Assembly (NCBI GenBank): GCA_963921425.1
Contig: OY992840.1
Location: forward strand, 1,676,501-1,740,500
Length of the DNA: 64,000 nt
Source: Dryas octopetala
Lineage: Eukaryota > Streptophyta > Magnoliopsida > Rosales > Rosaceae
Reading direction: 5' to 3'
The first letter of the stretch is position 1, and every line of letters begins with the position of its first letter. Positions 22,097 to 34,790 of the stretch are shown piece by piece. Under the pieces are notes generated by a model. It had not been told where the DNA came from and ran no database searches. It saw nothing but the letters and a program-made list of their open reading frames with translations. The position numbers and the translations under genes are program-made.

Positions 22097-23937
22097 CTAC
22101 AAATTAACTAATAAATAAGAAATAAGAATTTGATATTCGAATTCAGAATCCTCTTGTAATCAGAGCTTTGATATCAATACTAGAATACCATTAGATTTTA
22201 AAAACTTAAGTTGTGAAGGAATGAGTCAGCAATTAATATCAAGCTAACATTTTAGAGAAAAACTGATTCCAAAGAGAAGGAAATTAAGTTTGGTTGAGTA
22301 GAGATTAGAGACAGATGTATAGGTTTCTATGGATTCTGTAATATAATAAAAATAGGATTGGGGGTGGAACAGAATCAAAGCACCATCGTAGCTTTTTTGT
22401 ACAGACTTTGATGTCGCTTATTTTTCTTGCCAGAACTGATTGTCCAAATGGAACCATTGCCCTGGGATTGTATGGCAAATCAATAATTTTAAGCTCATTA
22501 AAGTTGTACATTAAACAATGTGTCAGACTGTCAGTATAAATGAACTTAAGTTTGAATAAATAAAATATTGTCACATGGTTTTGAACAAAGTTAGTAATCC
22601 TAGTCCTGATTATAGTGGTTCTGGGCTATATTTTTAGGTGTTACACTGTTTACTTTTTATTTAGTTCTATGCTGGATCCCAAAATGGAGCATCAGAGTTT
22701 CAATTTAATCTTCACCTGCCTGAAACTTTTGAACAGTATGCTAAAGCTTCTTAATCAACAAGAAGCATAAAGTAGTGTTAACAATTGTGTTGATAAACCC
22801 AATATAAGAGGATATACGAATTTATGCTTCCAAGAAGAAACTAGATTCCTCATTCCTGACCAAATAAACTATCTATGATTAAGAATGAATATGAGTGTGT
22901 GACAGTGGAATGGTGACCCATGTTGTACCTAGACAAATTCTTCAACCTTTTCTCTGTTTGTTTGTTACTATAAATTTTATTTTGTCCAAGTTTGTTACTA
23001 TAAAATATAAATAAAGTCTTTAGATATAAAAATAATGTTTGGATATAAGTAGAGAATTGTATTTCGAAATAATATATGGGCTAGTTGAAATAGTCAAGAA
23101 ATATGGGAAAATAAATTAGAATCAATATAGATCAAGATCAACAGTTGGATTGATTCGAATGCAAAACAAAAAGCAGCGTAGAATTTGTCTTCACTTTGCT
23201 CTGTGCTGAAATCATGGGACAAAAAGTTATCAATAAGGTGCTGAAATCATTTGGATTAATAAATTACAGGTGCTTTTTCTTTTTCTTTTTTTGCCAGGGC
23301 CCAGGCTACATACAATGTACAATAAGGTGCTGAAACAACCCTACTATGTTGTCTTTGTTGACGAAAACAACAAGTTTTTCGCTGAATAAGGTTGTTTTCC
23401 ACCAACTTGGGGAATGGTTTTGTCTGTCCTGTTGTGTGCAGACCAAGAAACATCGTAAATTCCAAGAATATTCTAACACTTCATTGTTATCCAGGAAAAA
23501 GTAATTGGTTGAGAAAAAAAGAAAAAAGAAAAAAAAAGTGATATATGATATATCTTAGAATAATATTTGGCTCGTCGTAAAAGACAAAAGTTATCAAGCT
23601 CCTTTCATGCTCGACTCTCTACAAGTTGACACCTATTTACGTACAAGGAGGAATTGAATAGAAGAGTTATGATTAACTTGCAAGAAAAAAAAAAAAACAT
23701 GGACTTATGATTAACTTGTAAGAAAGAATGATATTTTCTTATATGAATTCTTACATGTAAAGACTAAAGAGTTATTTTCTTTTTCTTAATGTACCAAATT
23801 AAAACTTAATGATATTCTTCAGTTGACCGACCATATCAAATGTAGAAAGATCACGTCATGCATGACTAATAACACCGAAAACCCACAGTAATTAAGAACA
23901 TGTGGCTGCCCTCATCCCTATGAAGCCTATATCATTA
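22097..23937. other. Intergenic DNA without recognisable genes
   Basis: AT-rich; no frame with a domain, no RNA gene. Contains a 38-bp tandem duplication with poly(A) at 23667-23726 (TTATGATTAACTTG units). Confidence 0.5.
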
Positions 23938-23952
23938 TATCATATATGGTAA

Positions 23953-23977
23953 TTCGACCCAAAAAAAAAAAAAAAAA
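23953..23977 (+). mobile_element. 25-bp poly(A) retroposed insertion
   Basis: TTCGACCC plus 17 A residues, flanked by perfect 15-bp direct repeats TATCATATATGGTAA (23938-23952 and 23978-23992). Long duplications and a poly(A) tail are the marks of LINE-mediated retroposition; the insert looks like an extremely 5'-truncated copy. Confidence 0.65.
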
Positions 23978-24500
23978 TATCATATATGGTAAGGTGGACT
24001 TCCATGTCAAAAACACTAATTATAAAAGGTTCTGTGGAATTTCATGCTTGAAGATCTTTTTTTGGTCTTTAAGATTTATTATTACAGGTGGGCCCTCAAA
24101 TCCCAATCACCATTTGAATTCGAATGAGGTGCATTGGCTCAGGACCCAATAAGATTTCTCCATCGTCAACGATTAATTAAGGATCAATGCATCTTTAAGA
24201 ATTATTCGAATAAGCTGCTACTTTTTTTAATTGTTAATTTAAATATTACTGTATAGTCTGTATTAGTTTAGTATTATGTATTGCTGCTACCTTTTTATTG
24301 TTCTTCTAGTAATCCGTTCAGACGGGACTTTTTGGCCGGCAGAGAGTGTTTTGTCGGGACATCACATATCCACACGTAAGAGAGAACTACATAACCTCAA
24401 TCAAACAAGTTATTGGATTACATTAAGGACGAGGATCCTCTGCCATATTTTCTCTAGCAGACTTGTGTCTGGTTTTTTATTTTGACCATTGGAAGAATTC

Positions 24501-25233
24501 AAGAAATAAAATTTTGGGTTTCGAAATTTTTTTGATGAAAATTTTGACTGAAATTTCGAAGATTTTTAAATTTCGACAGAAATTAGACGGAAATGACGAA
24601 AATTGCTATCAAAATACGGAAATTTTGAATAAAATTTTACCATATGTTTATTTAACATATTATCTACTATATTGATAAAAAATATTGAAAAAACCAAATT
24701 ATATAATAAGTTTCATGTGATATAAGATGAATATAATGCGCGCTGAAGACAAATACTGTTAAATAAAATTAGTATATTATTTATATTTTATAATCTATAC
24801 ACTAAATTCTAATACTAAACTCTATATACCCTAATACTTTTTATATTCTATAATTTATATACTAAACATTCTAAACCATATATACTTTATAATCTATATT
24901 CTATATTGTTTAAGATATCGTATATGATATTAGAGTTTAGGCCCTTTAAAATATTTTTAATTATTTTTTATATAAAAATATATTAGAGTTTATTAATTTA
25001 GGATTTAAAAACAATTAAACAAAACCCCAAAACGGCCAAACGAAATCTCAAACCATTTTTTTTCTTTTCAATTGCCCAAAAGTCCTAAACCCCAATCAAA
25101 GAAAACCTTTTCTCTTTTTTTTTTTTTTTTTTCCTTTCCTTCCTTTTATTTCCCCATGACTCTCCTTTTCTCCTTTTCTTTCCTTCCTCCTTTTTCTTCT
25201 CATTTCTTCTTCTTCCTTCCACCTGTGCAACAG

Positions 25234-25308
<75 letters not shown>

Positions 25309-25639
25309 GTCACCATCACCAACTCACCCTCACTCTCACCCTCACCCTCATCTCTTTCTCCCTCATCTCCCCCTGCCGCCGCTCACTGCCGCCGAAACCC
25401 ACCGAAAAGCAACTGCTTCCAAGCTTCAGCCGCTCATCTCTTCCTCCTTCTATCTCTTTCTCCCTCATCTCCTCCATGCCGCCGCCCTCTCTTGCTCCAT
25501 AGATCTGAGATCGTAAAAAATTTAGCCGAAATTTTGAGGATTTCGGCGAAATTTTGAAAATTTCTGCGAAATTATCCCGAAAAATTGACGATTATGCGTT
25601 TCGATTTCGAACCCCCCAAAAATTGAAATTTAAACCCTT
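24501..25639 (+). mobile_element. Non-autonomous Mutator-like element, copy 2, nested
   Basis: Reverse-orientation relative of 15801-17029: shared blocks near 24635-24745, CGAAATTT subrepeats at both ends, and the same core (reading MPKSPKPQSK here, MPKNSKSQST there on the opposite strand). The ends AAGAAATAAAATTTT and, reversed, AAGGGTTTAAATTTC match the copy 1 ends. The flanks GGAAGAATT (24491-24499) and GGAAGGATC (25640-25648) are a 9-bp duplication with two changes, lying inside the host element's arm. Confidence 0.72.
25235..25306. repeat. (TC)n microsatellite
   Basis: About 35 TC repeats inside copy 2. It inflates a Leu/Ser open frame that is not a gene. Confidence 0.95.
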
Positions 25640-26476
25640 GGAAGGATCTAATGGTTATGACTATACAATATCTTTAAAGCCCATCTACAATATTTTAAAA
25701 AACTAAAACTAAAATAATTATAAATTTTTTTAAAAAAACTAAAAGAAAAAAATGCAGAACCAAATTCCGGCCCTAACCGCATCCCTAACCCACCTCCCTC
25801 CCTCTCCGGCTAGCAGCCCCATCGTCGGCAACCCCACACTATTGCATCTCTCTCTAATTCTCTTTGTTGTCAAAGACAGAGAGAGAGACAGAGAGAGACA
25901 GAGAGACAGAGAGCGCTCTCGAGCTAAAACAAGAAATGAGGGATTTGGGAAGGGGAAAGGGAAGAAAGAGAAAAGGTGACCTGAAGGTGTGAAAATGCCA
26001 TGAATTTGCAAAGAGAGAGAGAGAGTCAAAGCTCTTTCACAGAGGCTTTTGTTCTTTCTCTTAATCCCTCCCTTCAATCCTTCTCTTATTTTCTTTCTTT
26101 CTCCCTGTAAATCCAAAATTTTCTTCTTCTTTTGTTTGGGAGTCAACCATCAAAAGAAACAGAAAATAAATCTTATCTTTCTTCTTTCCCCTTTTTTTTT
26201 TTCCTCTATTAGAGAGAGAAAAAAATAAAGAGAGTGAGAGAGAGATGCAGTAGTGGGGCTGCTGGTGGCCAGAGAGGGAGGGAGGTGGGTTGGGGATGGG
26301 GCTGGGATTTGTTTCTACATTTTTTTTCTTTTAGTTTTATTTTTTAAATTAATATGGTAGGTGGCCTTAAAAATATTGTGTAGTCATAACCATTGATCCT
26401 TTCAATGGCCAAAATCAAAAGCCTGGCACAAATCTGGTAGAGAAAGTCTGGCAGAGGATCTTTATCCATACATTAA

Positions 26477-27742
26477 ATAGTATAAACCAAATTGACCTAA
26501 AGTAAAACAGAGTTTGAAGCTATCTAAAAATAACACCATACTCAATTGCTACAAGAACAGTCTTCTACTCTCTTAGAGCATGAATATTGCGAGAAGTCTC
26601 TTATTAAGGGATATAGGTAGTTACCTTAGTATCAACTAGTAACAAATTTACCTATTTCACTTTATTTAAGTAGACCTTAGAAGGAGTATATATCTATTTA
26701 ATCAACAACATAAAGAGTCTATTGTCCTTTTGTCTTAGTCAGCATATGCCATACGTGTGATCAAACTAACCTAATTATTCTTACATTTTCCCATTTGGTC
26801 GTAGATTGATTACACCATATATATCTAACCATGACTAGTCCAATTCCTTAATGATCACTGAATTTAATTTATGCAATGGATTAACTCCTTTGAGCAGATG
26901 TCAAAACCAATCTAAAATGTAAAAACCACATAAAACATAATTCATACTGAGTTGTATCAGCACTCTATTATCAGATACACTTCAAACTAGTAACACAATG
27001 TTGCTTGTAATATGATATAGTGTAATGGAGAAACGTCCCTTATACTCTCACACTCTGGTCCAACTTTATGGTTCAATATGAGCTCCTTAATGCTTATTAA
27101 AACAAGCAGCCTTATGGTCATCCTTCCAATTGATAACACATCTCAAATGACAGCAAATTTGACCAACTACATATGTTGCAACAGTGACTCATGTTCCATA
27201 ATCTAAAATAGTATAAGATATTCAAGTAAATGAAACAGCTGAATTGGACAAGTAAAAAACAAACTTAGTATAAGATATATATTGATGTGGAGAGACTTGC
27301 AATTGAATTTGAAAACCAACTTGACATGCGCAAGAAACGCAAGGGCCAACTTTGACAGCCATATTTAATTCATACAAGGTCGAAAATAGGTCAAATTATA
27401 AATCAAATCGAAAGGAATTCTGAAAGGAAGGTGACCAAACCCACTTTGCCAGGTCGTTTTTGTCGTTAGGCCAAATAAAGTCGTTTACAAGCTGTAAACA
27501 TCATTTTACTATTTTATGTTAAACTTTCCTATTTTGCAATTAGGATTCCTTTTTCCGTTTAGGCTTCTTATTGAAGCTAGGTTCGTAAGACTATAAAACC
27601 TCTCTTTTCAGAGTTGTTTAGGATTATTATTCAGTATTTTATCACTAACATTATAGAGAATTTCTCTTTTTTTTTTTGGTAGACTCTAGAATTTTTATCT
27701 TTTAGGGTTTCGCTTAAATCTCTTAGGTTTTCGCAGCGTCAG
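26477..27742. other. Unassigned DNA, LTR-like at its 3' end
   Basis: No domains in 26477-27300. From about 27430 the sequence looks like an LTR promoter: GACTATAAAACCTCTC near 27590, then a T-rich leader ending CTTAGGTTTTCGCAGCG. It may be part of the Gypsy element whose gag begins near 28919, but the LTR borders are not visible. Confidence 0.35.
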
Positions 27743-28042
27743 TTATGCAGCACTGTTGTCACAGAAAATTCTTACTGGCCTAGAAATAAAGTCCACAACC
27801 TTAATGATTTCAATGAAATTCTTCAACCATATAGCTTGTAAAGTAGCCTCATAACAAGCTTTAAATTCAGCTTGCATGGTAGAAGAAGCCATAATAGTTT
27901 GCTTAACACTTTTCCACGAGAGTGCACTTCTAGCTAGTAAGAAAATGTAACCAGTAGTGCATTTCAAGTCATCAAATCCTGCAAAATCGAAATCAGAGAA
28001 TCCCAGTACTTTTAATCTTTCACTCTTTCCATAAACAAGCAT
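27743..28042 (-). pseudogene. Copia RNase H fragment
   Basis: The frame reads VLGFSDFDFAGFDDLKCTTGYI, SALSWKSVKQTIMASSTMQAEFKACYEA and VRIFCDNSAA, the standard Copia RNase H block with its acidic residues (one normally Asp-Ala pair is changed). Only about 100 codons survive and both ends are cut, so it is a scrap, with no LTR next to it. Confidence 0.85.
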
Positions 28043-28918
28043 AATCTTTAAGTTTAATGCAATTTTCTTTCATTCGTTCTCAATCTAAATGCCTGTTATA
28101 TTCATTGTGCCTGGAATCTTGAAATTAATTTGATTGGTGAGCATTGCATTGAGTTTCATTATATTTTTGTTATTCATAGCTTCTTTATTTTGTTTGGACA
28201 ATTACATCACTTTGTGTACAAATTTGATTACATAATTTTTAGGAGGCCTACTCGCGATTCAGACTCTAAATCCGACTAAGCCTATAAGAGCCTTGTCCTT
28301 GAGGCTTGAAAAGAACCTAGGCCGAGAGCGATTCTTAGCTTGGTCGCATAATTGTTTGATAAAATCAATTTTTAGGCGCAATCACTCAAATAATCATACT
28401 TTCATTTTGATCGAGCCAAAACTTGGCTTGATGGTGGCACGCCCCGCACTTACACTCAAATGGACCAAAGTGTTGCTTCAGCCAACTTTAGCTGAAAACA
28501 AGTGAACATATTTTTGGCATGCTCGGTAGGACTTTATTTGTTATCTTTGCTAACATTGCGTAACTTGAAGTTTAAAGTGTTCCCCAATTTACTCACTAGG
28601 GATGCTTTTACTTAGTATGTTAGTTTGCCGGTCAACTTAGTTCCCAATTGGTAAACTATAAAACGAATTTTCCATGAGCAATTCTATTTCCACGAGCCCG
28701 AAGTATCAATGGCCGACTTGGCGCTTGGTTCAAAGTTCTAAGGAGTCATCCTAAGGATATATCACTTGATTTAGGCATGCAATAAGTAGATGCACTGTGC
28801 CTTTACTAGAAAGTGAGTTTTTGAAGTTGGCCCAGGACGGCTTGTCGTTAGAGCTCCGAAAGAAGTGAAGTTGGCCCAGAACGGCTGATCATTAGAGCTC
28901 TAAAAGAAATTCGAAAGG
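28043..28918 (+). other. Non-coding leader of a Gypsy element (probable)
   Basis: No protein domain; it lies directly upstream of a Tat-type gag. A pair of GAAGTTGGCCCAG(G/A)ACGG copies at 28824 and 28868 is a small tandem repeat. Confidence 0.35.
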
Positions 28919-29181
28919 ATGGAATTTCAAGACCTTTATGACTTAGTCATAAGGGTTGACAGATATGAGTCAATTTTGAAGGAGCAACGCCATAAGAGGA
29001 TCGTGGCAAATGCCACATGGAACAAGAATAAATCAAGCGTCTAGATGGTGGATGTCACACCCTAAACCCCGGATATGAGACATAGGCACATTTCTTGAAT
29101 ATTCGGAGGAATTAACATCAATAAACCAGCGTTAATCCCCCAAGACACTCAAAAAAGGTTGAGCCTTTTAAATTTAAATAG

Positions 29182-30201
29182 ACCGGGTTAGATCAGAGTA
29201 CTCATTACATAACATGATCTTTTAAGGAAATGGTAAGATTAAAATAAATAAGTAGATAGAAATTAACCAAGCCGCTAGGGTGAAATAGTTAAATCAAGAC
29301 CCCAGAAAAGGGAATTATCAAAGTATAAGTAAAACTCACATAAGTTTACAAAATGATTAAACCAAAAACATCATTGTTCAAAATAGGTTCTCAATAGAAA
29401 ACAACCATGGGAAAGCAAAAATCGCTGCAAAGCAAAAGACATAAATACAAAGACCTTGAGACACCAGACAAGAGAATCCAAGCTGCACACCCCTTAATCG
29501 AGATCTCCTCCAAGAGGCAAAACCGGGTTAGATCAGAGTACTCATTACATAACCGGATCTTTTAAGAAAATGGTAAGATCAAAATAAATAAGTAGATAGA
29601 AATTAACCAACCCGCTAGGGTGGAATAATTAAATCAAGACCCTAGAAAAGATAATTACCAAAGTATAAGTAAAACCCACATAAGTTTACAAAATGATTAA
29701 ACCAAAAACATTATTGTTCAAAATAGGTTCCCAATGGAAAACAACCATGGGAAAGCAAAAATCGCTGCAAAGCAAAAGACATAAATACAAAGACCTTGAG
29801 ACACCAGACAAGAGAATCCAAGCTGCGCACCCCTCAATCGAGATCTCCTCCAAGAGGCAAAACCGGGTTAGATCAGAGTACTCATTACATAACAGGATCT
29901 TTTAAGGAAATGGTAAGATCAAAATAAATAAGTAGATAAAAATTAACCAACCCGCTATGGTGGAATAGTTAAATCAAGACCCTAGAAAAGGGAATTACCA
30001 AAGTATAAGTAAATCCCACATAAGTTTACAAAATAATTAAACCAAAAACATCATTGTTCAAAATAGGTTCCCAATGGAAAACAGCCATGGGAAAGCAAAA
30101 ATCGCTGCAAAGCAAAAGACATAAATACAAAGACCTTGAGACACCAGACAAGAGAATCCAAACTGCGCACCCCTTAATCGAGATCTCCTCCAAGAGGCAA
30201 A
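29182..30201. repeat. Three tandem copies of a 340-bp unit
   Basis: Units start ACCGGGTTAGATCAGAG at 29182, 29522 and 29862, exactly 340 bp apart, and differ at only a few positions. The related LTR at 45667 has a single copy. Open frames inside (MGKQKSLQSKRHKYKDLE...) repeat with the DNA and are not treated as genes. Confidence 0.93.
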
Positions 30202-31560
30202 TCTGCATAAGCAAGAGAAAAGAAATCAAAACAAATAAAGTAGTGGATAAGTATCACATACGACCATAGCTTCCCTCAGGGGATCCTGCTAGGTTTGAAA
30301 ACCTTTAGAACATTTCTCTGTGAAAGATTTATTTCCAAAATCTCAAAACATTTCCACAAAATCGTTTTAACACCTCAGTTGCAATAATATTTGATAAATA
30401 TGTACAAAAACCCATAAATTACAATAACTCAGTTGGTCGATACACATTAGGTACAACTATATATGGCCAACTATTAATAGAAATAACATCCACAGTGACA
30501 GTGCCATGATAAACAGAAATAGGAACTCGCAATTGAGATACGGTATTACTGCCACCTGATCAATCATGGGTCCCCACTTCGCATAAGCACACGTAGCCAC
30601 GTGTTGGCTTGGCTAAACTACCCATAAGGTACTGATCAATTCTTCTAGAAGGTTTAGGGATTTGAACCCAAGGTCACGTATAACACTACCTCAACTCTCA
30701 AACCAGTTATAATAAACTTAATAATAGCATGTTCTAACAGTTTTAAAAACTACACATACACACACAAAGTCCATAGTCAGGAATATAGAATAAATCCCCC
30801 TACCTGGAATCCAATGCACTTTAAGTATTTTCTTCTACAAGCCTTCCATGTTTGTGCACGGTCCTATCTTGGCAAATCCTCAGTAATTAGGCAATACGGA
30901 AACCTTAACATCTTAACAACTCGGCAACTGGGTAACTGGGTAATTCAAAAGAGACAGATTCGACAAAGGAGAACAAATTCTAAGTTAGAGATGATTTACA
31001 ATAAGGGAAGATTATATGACCTTTCCTTTAGTCACACGTCGTTAATTATTAGTCATAGGTTGACTAAACTCTACTATTTAGAAATTACTTAAGAGTTTAC
31101 AAGTTTCAAGTTTTATCTTGAAGTCAAACTACTTGACTATTTGCTTTATCTTAAAGCAATTCCTCAAAATAATTTAGATTAATTCAACTTAATCTCTGTA
31201 ATAGAAACTTGTTAATCCTAGCATGCTAATATCATTTAATTAAACAATTAAATCTCCAAAAAAAAGTTAGGCATGCTTAATTAATAAATAAATCATACTT
31301 AATTAACCTAAGCATGCATCCTAAAATTAAAGCCTAAAAATAAATAAATAAAGCAAAAATTTTAAATTACTTACCGGTTTTAGACCTCCAGAGTAGACTC
31401 CACTCCTAGGGACTTCTTCTCCTTGCACTCCAAAACTTTTAAACTATGAGAATTTTCTTCCCTTTTGGTATGTCTCTTCTTAGAGAGACACCCAAAGAAC
31501 CAAGGAGTGAGTAACTCTAACTTTACTTGGTGGTGCAAGTAAAAATGAAGGACAAGGGTC

Positions 31561-31570
31561 TCTATTTATA
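31561..31570 (-). promoter_or_regulatory. TATA box of the family B LTR
   Basis: The minus strand reads TATAAATAGA followed by GACCC. A matching box occurs in the fragment near 14801. Confidence 0.55.
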
Positions 31571-34190
31571 GGTACTAGAGGGTTGGAACAAGTTGTAAGT
31601 TTTCCATGTAGGAGAAATTGCACAAAGAAGGCTGAAAACTCAAATTTGGTTGAGAAAAACCTACGGTTGCACAAACTGTGACACAAAACGGGCGGGCCGG
31701 CTCGGATAGACATGCGGGTCGTTTTGGCTTTGACCGGTTCCTCACTCAGATCCAACAGCCAAGATCAACTCACTTAAGTGAGCTCAGACGGCTGAGATTA
31801 GAACGCATGGAGGGATCCAGTGCAATGCATCCCACGCTACTCTCCGTGAGCTCGCCTATCAGCGCCTCGTTTGTTTCTTCTGGAACAATCCACATGTGCC
31901 ACGTCGTGGCGTGTCAGTCCAGTCAGCTTCCAAATTAAATTCTTTTTTTTTTCTATTTTCTAATTTCTCCAAACTTTGTAAATTTACAAAAAATAGCACT
32001 GGACTCCAAATAATTCCCTTAAAAATCCTACAGACTTGTAGTAATTAAACTTAATTTCCTATAGCCTCAAAACAACAAATTGTTCTCCATAAAATTCAAG
32101 GATAAATCAACTCCAATGAATTTAATTCTTAAAAGTTAATTTTAACATGATAATCACAAAATTCACATACAAGGGTAGTAGAGCTCAACTCTAATCCTCT
32201 AATGGTACAAGTTAGTTACAGAAAAGACAAAGGAAATGGAGTTTCCTTTAAGAAACCTTAAACTTCTAGTTACAAAAGAATTTTGAAAAACATGTGTCAA
32301 CACACGATAGGATTGGAAAAATTCTGGGTGTTACAGTGGACATGGAAGAAGAGCTCAAACAACTGAAAATCGAGTCGAATAAGGATTCAGCATAGATCAA
32401 TGTGGCTGAGATCGTGATTTCTAAGCCATATGTGTGGAAGGCCTTGGTAATGGCCTCTAAAGATCAGAAAGTGCAAAAAGTTAGGTTTTCCTCTGAACAG
32501 AAAGAGCCCGCTACTAGAACGTTCACCTTTGACTTCTTAAAGGCTGAACAAATATTCAATCAATTGTTGGCCAAAAAGCTTATCAAGCTAACCAATGGCC
32601 AAGTAGTACCATCAGAAAATGAACTTAAGAATCGAACCCACTGTAAGTGGCATAATGCATAGACTCACTCAACTGCTAAGTGCGTTATTTTTCAGAACAT
32701 TGTGCAAACCCTGATTGACAAGGGAACCTTATGCTTCCCGAACAAAGAGAAGGCAGTGATGGGGGTTGAGAAGGATCATTTCCTAAAGATCCAAGTTAAC
32801 ATGGTGAACTTGCATCTCCTGGAGTCTGATCGACGTAGCAAGATGAAAGTTGTAGAAGATAAGAGCGGGCCATCGCAAATGCATAAGGGAAACTCAAAGA
32901 AATAAATATCGGCCAGTTGAAAAGATGAGAACTCGATCGGAAGAGAAATCAACTCCAATAAAATGGATCATGCTACATAGTAAGTGCCAATGTGCAATGG
33001 CGCTCGAAGCCTTTAGGGTGGAAGCTGAGAAGGAGAAAGAGGTGAGGGTCAAGATTCCACAGTCGGTTACCCCATCTCAAGACCACAACAAGAACAAGTC
33101 AAACATAGTTCAGCTCAAAGGCAATGAGAAGAAGAAGATCGACCAAGACCACAAGATGATGAAGTCGGTCGAGCTTCAACATAAGGACAAAGGCAAAGGT
33201 AAGATGGTGGAGATGTCCCCACCCGAGAATTATGGCTTTATAGACCAAGGAAGAGGATCGAGCCAAGTAGTATGGCCAAGCGTCGCCTTGAGTTTGACTA
33301 TTGTAATAAAAGGAAGTCAATTGGTTTCCAGCCCAGAGATAAGGGCAAGGGAAAGCTGGAACACACGGTTCCACCCAAGGATCATAAACTTTGTAGCCCA
33401 AAAAGGAGAATTGAGTTGGGAGGTGAATCTAGACATTACCAAGAGGATGACTATCCTAAGACGTATAAATGGCCTTATCAAAGGACGCGATGGTATGAAG
33501 ACGTAGCAGAGGTTCCCAACCATATGAAAGGAAGGAAAAAAACATTTGGGTATAAGTGGCCAACGACCAAAAGCAAGATGTGTCTTATGTTTCTATGCCG
33601 AAACTAGGCAAGAACACTTTTAAACCCACTCCGACTGAGCCTAATGTATGGTACAAGAAAGGAATGATGGAGTTATGATTCCTTTAACAAGAACACAAAC
33701 TCGACGCGTCCAAAGGAAATATGCTCAAGCATGTCTGGAAAAGGAAGCTTGGATTGAGAAAAGAGAGGCTAAGGAGAAGTTGAGAGAAGGTGAAGCCAAG
33801 TTCTTAAAGGGTGATCATTTGACCGAGATTAATACGAATGTTGAACCTAAGGTCCAAATAAAGGTTGTGGGAACCAAGGTAATGGTTGTCCCGAATGAGA
33901 AATATAAAGTCATAAACCTGCTTAAAGCTCACTTGACTGGAGCATTCGAGATGAAAAAGAAGAAAGTCGTGACTGACCATGCTAACGCTAATCAGGTGAT
34001 GAATAAAGCTGCCAAGATTGAGGTTGACCAACCTATGGTCGAAGGCCTAAACAACGAATCAGACCAAACCATAATCATGGGCTCTGCAGGAGAGGACAAC
34101 AAGGAAGCAGTCTTAATCCCCGAAAAAGAAATCAACCAGGTCATGACGGATCTATTTCCACACAAGTTCAGAACTTCCATCAAACTCTAA

Positions 34191-34790
34191 TCCCTCAATA
34201 GAAAAGGATAATGAGTACGGGTAGGCACGGTTTAGTTCGGCCCACATCTGCCCCTTAACTGCAGATCGAACCGCAACCATCGTCAGTTTTTGAATAGGTT
34301 CGATGTAGCCACGACAACCAAACTAAATGGGTGACCTCAGTTTTTAGTTCGAAGAGATGAGGACAGATCTATGGTGGCGAGGCTAGATCTACCATAGATC
34401 TATGACGGCGATAGCTTTATTATGATGGTGGTGGCCGCATCTCGGTGGTGGTGACGGTTTGGTGGTGGTGGTGGCTTGCCATGGTGATGAATACAGAGAG
34501 AGAGAGGACATTACAGCTAGTGTAAAAGTTTAGGGGAACTAGGGTTTTGGGAAGTTGATTATTTGGGCTGCTGGGCTTGAGGGAATGAGAAAGTGAAAAA
34601 TAAAAATAAGAGAGTTAGGCCTTTGGAAATAAATAATAAGAGAATTGGGCTTTTGAAAATAAGGAGGTAATTGAGAAATGCCCCAAATGAAGATATCACC
34701 TTCAGGAAAGATTACATATGATTTCGGAACTCTAGGGCCATTGGAATGTGGCATGATTATCATATGCCCTTGGAATTTTAAGCAAGGCTA
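34191..34790. other. Unassigned DNA with a possible hAT-like end
   Basis: Begins with GAGTACGGGTAGGCACGG, similar in style to the end of the hAT-like element at 60400, but no matching right end was found. GGTGGTGG-rich at 34425-34475, no domain. Confidence 0.3.

Larger units (their letters stand above)
24427..26467. mobile_element. Long-TIR (Mutator-like) element with a nested insertion
   Basis: Inverted arms: the left starts GGACGAGGATCCTCTGCC (24427) and resumes at 25640 (GGAAGGATCTAATGGTTATG); the right arm, about 26220-26467, is its reverse complement. 9-bp flanks TTACATTAA (24418-24426) and ATACATTAA (26468-26476) differ at one base. The arms are about 280 bp when the nested element is removed. 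The middle (25810-26220) is CT/GA-rich with no transposase, so it is non-autonomous. Confidence 0.75.
29053..32335 (-). mobile_element. Solo LTR, family B, with target duplication GTGGA
   Basis: Runs TGTCACACCC...GGTGTTACA with GTGGA on both sides (29048-29052 and 32336-32340). 3283 bp, no internal region. The minus strand begins TGTAACACCC and has TATAAATAGA at 31570-31561 about 765 bp in, so I read it as minus-strand with a long R-U5 carrying the 340-bp array. Confidence 0.9.
28919..34190 (+). pseudogene. Gypsy (Tat-lineage-like) gag region, split by a solo LTR
   Basis: The left part (28919-29052) reads MEFQDLYDLVIRVDRYESIL; the right part resumes at 32336. It contains NVAEIVISKPYVWKAL, FDFLKAEQIFNQLLAKKLI and HCKWHNAxTHSTAKCVIFQN, the Cys/His motif typical of Tat-group gag, then VQTLIDKGTLCFP. 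Beyond 32925 come lysine-rich linkers, and 33648-34190 holds MIPLTRTQTRRVQRKYAQA, which normally lies between gag and protease. No protease, RT or integrase remains. Several stops (near 29040, 32391, 32660) and shifts make it dead. The two halves stay in frame if one GTGGA is removed. Confidence 0.75.

Noticed and set aside
20958..24417. A second gene downstream of the kinase
   Set aside because: No frame over about 110 codons, no domain and no consistent exon series on either strand.
25072..25557. 161-codon Ser/Leu-rich frame
   Set aside because: Spans a (TC)n microsatellite in a transposon; not conserved as protein in copy 1, where it is shifted.
29182..30201. CRISPR-like array
   Set aside because: Units are 340 bp, contiguous and without spacers, in a plant LTR.
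29393..30269. Frames reading GKQKSLQSKRHKYKDLE in three repeats
   Set aside because: Identical because the DNA is tandemly repeated; in the related LTR at 45990 the frame is shifted, so there is no protein-level constraint.
30600..30720. Possible second SINE on the minus strand (GGTTCAAATCCC, B-box-like)
   Set aside because: Only a B box is visible; no A box at proper spacing, no duplications, and it lies inside the solo LTR.
34205..34225. hAT-like terminus GAGTACGGGTAGGCACGG
   Set aside because: No partner end or target duplication was found within the next kilobase.
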